Assembly (NCBI GenBank): GCA_026936325.1
Contig: JAPTHN010000151.1
Span: 558,001 to 622,000, forward strand
DNA length: 64,000 nt
Source: Platynereis dumerilii
Lineage: Eukaryota > Annelida > Polychaeta > Phyllodocida > Nereididae
Reading direction: 5' to 3'
A program made the position numbers and the translations under genes. Under the pieces are notes generated by a model. It made no database searches and was not told where the DNA came from. It worked only from the letters and a program-made list of their open reading frames with translations. Below are positions 57,432 through 64,000 of the stretch, piece after piece; the first letter of the stretch is position 1, and each line of letters starts with the position of its first letter.

Positions 57432-60400
57432 CTGGTCAAAACAAAGGGAGGACAATTTTACCAAGGCATTTACGATTAATAGAGAATCATTACATTTTCA
57501 AAGGAAATGCACAACAATGATCTCTACCATTATTTTCAAATTTCCTACCCTACTTTGCCTCTCTTAAGAAATCATCTTACAGTGAAGAATAAGAATTACA
57601 CACAGGATTGATGAGACTGCCTCTCTCTGTACCATTGGCCGCAGAGAGCGTTTTTGATTCTCAATTAATTGTCTTTCACATTCTGTGCAATTAGCATTGA
57701 AATTTACTGTCCACTCCTGCCAACTTCAAGACAATGCTTACCTCCATTACTAACAACTTAATGTTACCCTACTTTTAACAAAAGTTAAAAAATATCGCAA
57801 CAATTACTGTAAATAAAATCACACTGGTACAATATAAGTAATCTGGGAATCATGGATCAACATTATGTTTTCCTGTGCCCACCCATTGCCAATCCATTGC
57901 TGCCTCATCAAGTCAGATGACATGCGCCATAATTATGTGCCACTACCATGATATGTTATGCGCAATGTGATCTTCTATTTCTGACCCATATTGTCCTAGC
58001 CCACATCTTGCCACCCTTAACTCCAGTCTCCATTATTTTCTTTCATTGTCTGAGTAAAACCAGGACTATGGTTTTCATCTGCCAAATGCCCACATCTTCT
58101 GCTATCAGCTGCTACGTTGATGAATTTCAGTTTCAGGTGAAAAATTACTTGAAAAAGATTCATTATAAATGACAGTTTAACCTCTTTACATGTACATGTC
58201 AGATAAGTTTGCTAAAAATGCAGGACTGTAAGATGTATAAAATAAAAAACAAATGCATGCAATTTGATGGCAAGTATGCTATAAAAGTTTTTCACCAGTG
58301 AAAGTGTACACCATGTATGCACATGATGCTTATGATTAGAAGCGAAACAATAATTTTACAATCGAAACCATGTAATGACCTCCATACCATAATTTTCAAA
58401 TTTCCTACCCTACTTCGGCTCTCTTTAGAGATAATTTTAGAGCCGAGAATAGCAAGTACATAGAGGCTTGATAAGACTAACTCTCCCTATACTATGGGCA
58501 ACTAAGAGCCCTTTTGATTATCAATTAAGTGTCACTAAAGGTCATGGGCCGTGGATCAGGCAATTGCTCTGACGTTCAGTGCACTCTTGCCAATTTAAAA
58601 AAATTGACCAAATTCTTCCCCTGTCATTGAGCTGTGTTTGGAGGATTGATAGTCTCTGCACAACTAAACATTCAAATGTCCTCTGATGCACAATTACCTC
58701 CTTACTTACAACTTAGCGTTACCCTACTTTCAACAATTGTATGAAAATATATCAACAATTTACTGAAAATAAAATCACACTGGTATAGTATCAGTAATGT
58801 AGATCGCATTTTTTGCAATCTGGGAAACATCAACATTATGTTTTCTGTCAACCCTATGTCTATTCACCGCTGGCTCATCAAGTCGCATGACATGCTCCAT
58901 AATGACATGCCACTAGCATGATATGTTATGCGCAACATGATCTCATATTTCTGACCCATTTTGTCCTAGTCCAAATCTCGCCACCCTTAAGTCCAGTATA
59001 AACTATTTTTTATCTTTGTCTGAGCGAAACCAGGACTATGGTTTTCATCTGCCTGATGCCACATTTACTGCTATCAGCCTGCTATGTTGATGAATGTCCA
59101 TTGTGTAGTCTGTGTCTTCCAGGAGCCCAGAAATGAAAAGACCTGAGAGCCCATTAGACCAAAAGGCTGGTTTTCCCCTTATCAAACAACTGAAAAATGA
59201 TGTGGGAAGTTGCCCAAACTCTGACAAGTCATAAGCCATTTCCATGTGGTGCTTTTCCTGAACAAATCCCTAATCAAAGCGGTATTGCCAGACTGCCAGC
59301 AAATCCTATGTGATCGGTAAAACTACTTCCCCTTCTGCAGACAGCACTGAAGTTCTGTGAATTATTTCCACCATCCAGGTCATTATAATATATGTGATTC
59401 CTTGAAAGATCTTCTCTGCATTGGTATACTGGTTCTGCAGGTACCCTGGATATAAAAGAATTTCACGGGCAGATAATAATGTGGTCAGGAGGGAAAGTCA
59501 TTACACCAGATTTTCATGGTTACAGCCCTCAGCTTGCCTGGTACGTTGCTTGTCTAGGTGAATTCCAGACACCCTCTGAGCCTCCAGGTCGCAGGAACTG
59601 AGAAAATGTTATGACAAGTGAACTACATAATAATTTCTAAATTGATAACAGAACACTCTAAAATCGTAACATCTGGTAGCATTGAATTTTTAAAATGCCT
59701 CCCCTCATTCTTTGCCATTCACTCGTTTTTGTCTTACCTCCACATTTACATTGTCTTCAAGGTTATTCTGAAGAGATGACATGCAAATTATTCAAACTTT
59801 GGGCAAGTATAGAAGATCCTTCACATGCGGTAAAAGTGTAACATGTTGAGGACTCTCTCTCATCTCATCACTCAAACCTCGTGAGCAACCAGACCTGGGC
59901 CTAGAGGGGTACACTTACAGGCGATTTCATTAGTACGCGATTCTTAGCTTCTAGACCCACCAAATACATGCCATTTTTAGTTAACCTGATTGGTTTAGAA
60001 ACAACAGAACGTCACACATTTGGTTGGTCTAGCATTGATTCCTCACAGCCAAGTGTAAATGACAAGGATCGCATGGTAATGAAATCATCTGAAACATATC
60101 TATGTACCTACTTGTTTATATGTCTAGCTATCTATCTATCTTTCAAACTATCTCTTTGAATGTCTCTTGCAAAGAACAACTCTATCTATAAACTGTATCA
60201 TTTTGACTGCTAAGCCACTCCTTATATCATTATAGTAACTGTTAAAACATCCTGGAAATTACACTGCCAAAGGCACATTTCCCGTACTTAAATGCTCTTA
60301 GCTTCCACTTACATCAAACTGCTCAAGTCTGCTTAATTCTTAAGATTGGATGGGCTGTCAATGATTGGAGCTCACTTGGGGCTATATCCAATTCTGCCAC

Positions 60401-60560
60401 TAGTTTCTGTCTAATGGGGAGTCCAAGAAGATAAAATACATGCATACCACACACATACATGACATTAGAAGCAATGTTAAAAGATAGCTCTTGTCGCATA
60501 AACCAAATAAAGGACAATTTCACCAATAAATTAGTAATATATGAAGCATGATGCTGATGA
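57432..60560. repeat. Decayed tandem units 4 (partial) and 5
   Basis: TTTCAAATTTCCTACCCTACTT appears at 57,534 and 58,394; TTCTATTTCTGACCCATATTG at 57,971 with a diverged copy at 58,943; ACTATGGTTTTCATCTGCC at 58,065 and 59,034. Unit 4 stops after this and unit 5 continues to CAATGATTGGAGCTCACTTG (60,359). 59,840-59,930 matches 9,300-9,375. No gene. Confidence 0.7.
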
Positions 60561-62099
60561 TGTGTCAAAAGCAAATTATATTCAAATGCAGCAAGTCGTT
60601 GGAATCAGTCATTGCGAAAGAAAATTTATGATTTTCCGAAGAAGAGAAAATATATTCCTATTAGACAAAGTAGGTTTTCTGCAAGAAAAGGAAAGGATAT
60701 ATAATTGGTGCAGTTATCATGAACCACTGTTTTGATCTAATGATCTTGTTATATTTTTATACCAGTCTCGACCTGTCCAGCATGGTTTGCATTTAGACAC
60801 CTCCGAGTCCAACCAGAGAAACAAATTTAGAGACCATGCTCCCTAGTCCCTTGGAGGCAGCGAAAGTTCTGTTACCAGTCTGGCTTTAGAACAGGTCAGC
60901 TGGAAGCTTTAGGGAGCAGGATAACAAGTATTGCCCCATGGCAGGCACCTGTCATTCTCAGAGCAAAAGTCAGAAAGTTTTTATGTATATTGTTGATTGA
61001 GGTTTGGAAGCTGTCAGTTTGGAGATAACCATTGCTTGAAATAGGAATCAGACCTTCGCATTTGTTATTCCAGAATAAGATTCATATTTGGAAGTATTTG
61101 TTGAGGTAACAGCAATTCCACAAGGTAAAATATGTTATTTATCTTTTGTACATATGCAATATATATTTAGGCCTACCTGCATGCTACAATAAGCATAATA
61201 GGCATAGAGTAGGCAAATTGCAATCACCAATTCTTTGGATTTGAACAAAATTTGTGATACATGTTGCATACAATGCACAAATTTATTGCAATCCCTTTAG
61301 AAATTTAATGTGTTGGAAAATGATGGATACTAATTGCCAAATAGCAAAATCCTTTTTTTATTGCAGATTCATCCGCCAGGTTCTTTTAATGCATGAAATT
61401 AATGATTTAATTTTGGTTTTGTTGTCATGTCATTATGAGAATACAGTCATTTTATAAAATATGTAATGACAGATATGCAAACAGTGCAAGACTTTCGATT
61501 CCCATCACCTCGAAAACCAATCACCCAGCTGCACGGAAGACTGGAAAATATCACTAGAATTCAGAAAAATCAATCAGACTATAACGAGGCCTGCCTGCTG
61601 AACACAAAACAATGATTATTCAAAGGCCGTCCTTTGAACATTTCAGACAGATGTGATATCCTTTTTTACTATAAAGCATCTGATAAAACACTTTTCTTTT
61701 AAAGTGTATGAATCATTGGCAGGTACCCTTACCATTGATGTTGAACCATGCAAAGTTGTAGGTTGTGTCACCGGGGAATATGCACACCAGAAGAAGAAGA
61801 AGAACCCAGCTGGGGCAAGGAGGAAATGAGCAGCTCTTCGTTGAGTCACTGCTTCACTCCACCCAGGTGTAAATGGGGAGGTTGGCTATGGGCAGAGAAA
61901 GGTACAAGATTGATCAGTGATGGTGCCTGTCGTATAAGGCAGCCAGCTGTATGTCCGCAAGGTTTCAAGAGTAGTTGCAGACTAAAAACCCCAACTTTAC
62001 CTTTTAGGGGAATGAGGATGAGTTCCCTTTTATCTCACAGGTCGAATGCCATATGACACACAGGACCCAAAAGACACACATGTACAATACACATTGTTA
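60561..62099. other. Non-coding stretch
   Basis: No gene is recognised. An open frame of about 100 codons at 61,748-62,056 overlaps CCACCCAGGTGTAAATGGGG, a phrase I associate with animal SINEs, and an AGAAGAAGAAGAA run, so it may be repeat-derived. The rest shows nothing notable. Confidence 0.5.
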
Positions 62100-62560
62100 C
62101 ACATGCAGTGCACATTAATCAGTGAGACAGGGTGATGGAGCAGAGTAAAAGCATCAGTATGATGAAAACCATTGTCCTGATACAGCGGAGAGAGAGAGAA
62201 AATCAGAGATCGAGAGAGTAGAAGTTTGGGGTTGGTTGGATATGGACCTTGACAGTAGAGGTATGTTGGTTACATGTACATCATATGTCTGTGGTGTATT
62301 AGCTCACATAATCTGACTGTTTCCTTTAAACAACCAGTTTTCCTGATTATGCAATAAACTCCATTATGTTGCGAGGCTCTTTTGGAATAACGGTTTCCCC
62401 AGAATGACAACGATGCTTCCCAGATCCCAAGATTCTCATCTTTATTACCAGTCTGCTGTGTTTTCATTTCCAACAAATTTGTCCCATATCTTCTTATTGT
62501 TGCAAATGAACAAGATATAAAGAATGTCATAACTTCATGAAATGGCCTCAGGCTGGACAT
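62100..62560 (-). repeat. Inverted fragment of the duplicated unit
   Basis: 62,395-62,560 is close to 9,785-9,960 (GAATGACAACGATGCTTC, GTCTGCTGTGTTTTCATTT, TTGTTGCAAATGAACAAGAT). 62,110-62,190 carries the ACATTAATCAGTGAG and GATGAAAACCAT blocks in the orientation seen at 9,515 and opposite to 42-59 kb. Confidence 0.7.
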
Positions 62561-62639
62561 GTATATATTTTTCATTATTTGACATTTTAACAAATTTGTG
62601 GAGGTGTAATTTAAACGAACATGTGCGAGTTTTTGAGTG

Positions 62640-63818
62640 TGTAAAAATGAATATAAGTGCTCGTGTATATGTAGGAACTAACACTCATGGATGTGCTTTA
62701 TTATTCATTGGTAGACCAAATTTATTGGAGTAATACTTGACCCAAAATTAAACTGGAACAAGCATATTCAGCACATAAAGAATAAGGTATCAAAGGGAAT
62801 TGGGATCCTGTGCAAAGCAAGGAAAATTCTTCCAAAGTGTACTTTAAAAATATTGTACTATTCTATGATATATCCACATCTCCTATATTGTATCGAGGTG
62901 TCATTTATCATTGCTTATCAAATTGCAAAAGAAAGCTGTGCGAATAATATCATCATCTGGGTATTGTGATCATACTGAACCAATCTTCAAAGATTTAAAT
63001 ATTCTAAAATTTTCACATGTTTATATCCAGCGTATAATGATTTTTCTACATAAGTTTTCAAAAGGCCTTTTACCCAAAATCTTCAATGACATGTTCACAT
63101 TTAATTTTAATGTTGTCCCGAGACAAACCCGTCAATCAAATAGCTTCTATGTGCCTCGCTGCAAGACCCATCTATATGAAAAATCAATCAAATTTCAAGG
63201 TGTAAAATATTGGAATAAGATTAGTCCCTGTGTTGACACAAACTGCAGCACTCAAACATATAAGAAAATATTAAAAGTTTATTTTATGAATAATTTCCAC
63301 TTAGTTTAATATTTTTCTCTCTCTTAGGGCAAACAGGCATGAGTAGTGTATATACAAATATTTTAGATAAAATCTACCAAAGAACAAATGCTACACAGCT
63401 GCCACAGGGGGCCTCGCTGGGCTGTCTTGTCAGATTTCCCCATCCACCCTAAGGGGTGGTAAACGTGATTTGGCAGCCCTGCAATGTGAGGTCACCCTGG
63501 GCAGCTCCATTAGCTTGTAGATGTATATTATTATATTCTGTTGTATATATATATATATGTAACTAAAGCAATGCACTTACTTGATTTATTTTGTTGACAT
63601 ATAAGATTATAATTGACTTCTTACCAAATGGATAACTGCTTCACTGTGTACTTATTTACTGTGATGTGTTAAGTTGTGAAATTGATAAAGGCACATACGC
63701 CTGCATTGGCGTCAGCCTGCCATGTGTATATAGCTCAATTGTAATGGAACTGTAAATATTACTGTACATACGTTTTGAATATGGTCAATAAATACTTACT
63801 TACTTACTTACTTACTAA
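62640..63818 (+). mobile_element. Second LINE, 5'-truncated, with TTAC tail
   Basis: The distal RT part and the C-terminal domain are followed by a 3' UTR of about 480 bp containing a TA run (63,545) and then five to six TTAC units at 63,795-63,818. It differs from the LINE at 5.3 kb in sequence, UTR length and tail, so it is a different family. It is of CR1/Jockey type by its C-terminal pattern. Confidence 0.85.
62720..63309 (+). pseudogene. LINE ORF2 C-terminal region
   Basis: In one frame: KFIGVILDPKLNWNKHIQHI then SKGIGILCKARKILPKCTLK and YYSMIYPHLLYCIEV, the classic end of a LINE RT domain. After a frame change near 62,905 comes LIKLQKKAVRIISSSGYCDH, then TEPIFKDLNILKF and FYVPRCKTHLYEKSIKFQG, ending NNFHLV. 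The usual residues after the IEV (W-G-N type) are missing, suggesting a small deletion at the frame change. The catalytic FADD-type motif lies upstream of the truncation and is absent. Confidence 0.85.
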
Positions 63819-64000
63819 TACTAACAGCTGTGGAGGTGTTACAGATTTTAGTTTTTAAGGTCAAAATTACCTTTAGGGTTAGTTTTAGCCAAGTTTAGGG
63901 TTAGTATGTTCGTAATTACACCTATACAAATGTGTGAATGATAATATTTCCACGAATTCCAAATTTGTGTACATGTATGTTCGTTTTCGCAGGTTTACAA
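63819..64000. other. Non-coding end of window
   Basis: It shows short direct repeats (TTAGGGTTAG, TTTAGGGTTAGT) and nothing else recognisable. Confidence 0.5.

Noticed and set aside
61748-62056. 102-codon frame with a Glu run
   Set aside because: It contains an AGA repeat and a SINE-like phrase (CCACCCAGGTGTAAATGG); no domain and no paralogue in the window.
1-64000. CRISPR arrays, bacterial operons or phage modules
   Set aside because: Tandem repeats here are contiguous without unique spacers, and the SINE/LINE content shows a eukaryotic genome.

Overview
This is a eukaryotic, repeat-rich window, most likely from an invertebrate animal. Three things suggest this: LINE fragments whose 3' tails are short repeats (TCTAA and TTAC), tRNA-headed SINEs with GATA tails, and many short non-autonomous DNA transposons. 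The exact taxon cannot be fixed from sequence alone. I find no convincing intact host gene, no rRNA and no functional tRNA gene. All readable protein similarity belongs to mobile elements.

The host background, from about 0.4 kb to 62.5 kb, appears to be one ancient unit of a few kilobases. It has been duplicated many times, partly inverted, and then broken up by insertions. A core of about 50 bp (consensus start GATTAAGTTTGTCYAGC) recurs at 8.4, 9.0, 10.3, 11.9 (inverted), 14.0, 21.1, 36.9, 41.2, 45.2, 46.1 and 50.8 kb. A long block at 12.1-18.7 kb is paralogous to 35.5-41.0 kb. The stretch 41-60.5 kb holds about five further decayed copies. Because the copies align, one copy often shows the empty site of an insertion in another, which fixes element ends to the base.

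Layout: 1-2.1 kb, decayed unit; 2.1-3.0 kb, three SINEs and a GATA array; 5.3-6.7 kb, a 5'-truncated LINE; 8.9-11.9 kb, an inverted duplication with arms of about 1 kb; 12-22.7 kb, duplicated unit carrying a 0.9-kb element (AATT target), a 1.57-kb element (TA target) with another element nested inside it, a 1.4-kb fold-back element and a 1-kb insertion; 23.6-35.3 kb, three abutting insertions (Harbinger-like MITE, 2.2-kb TAGGG-ended element with a SINE inside, and a 9.1-kb LTR retrotransposon); 35.5-41 kb, paralogous block with a LINE ORF1 fragment and a 260-bp MITE; 41-60.5 kb, tandem decayed units with fold-back, TTAA-target, mariner-like and minisatellite-bearing insertions; 62.1-63.8 kb, an inverted unit fragment and a second 5'-truncated LINE.

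The most striking object is the LTR element at 26,229-35,328, read on the minus strand. It has identical 169-bp LTRs, a 5-bp target duplication, a tRNA-Leu-type primer site and a purine tract, but no recognisable pol. Its interior holds one 568-codon ORF of unknown family and several tandem-repeat arrays. It looks like a recently moved, non-autonomous (LARD-like) member of the Gypsy group.
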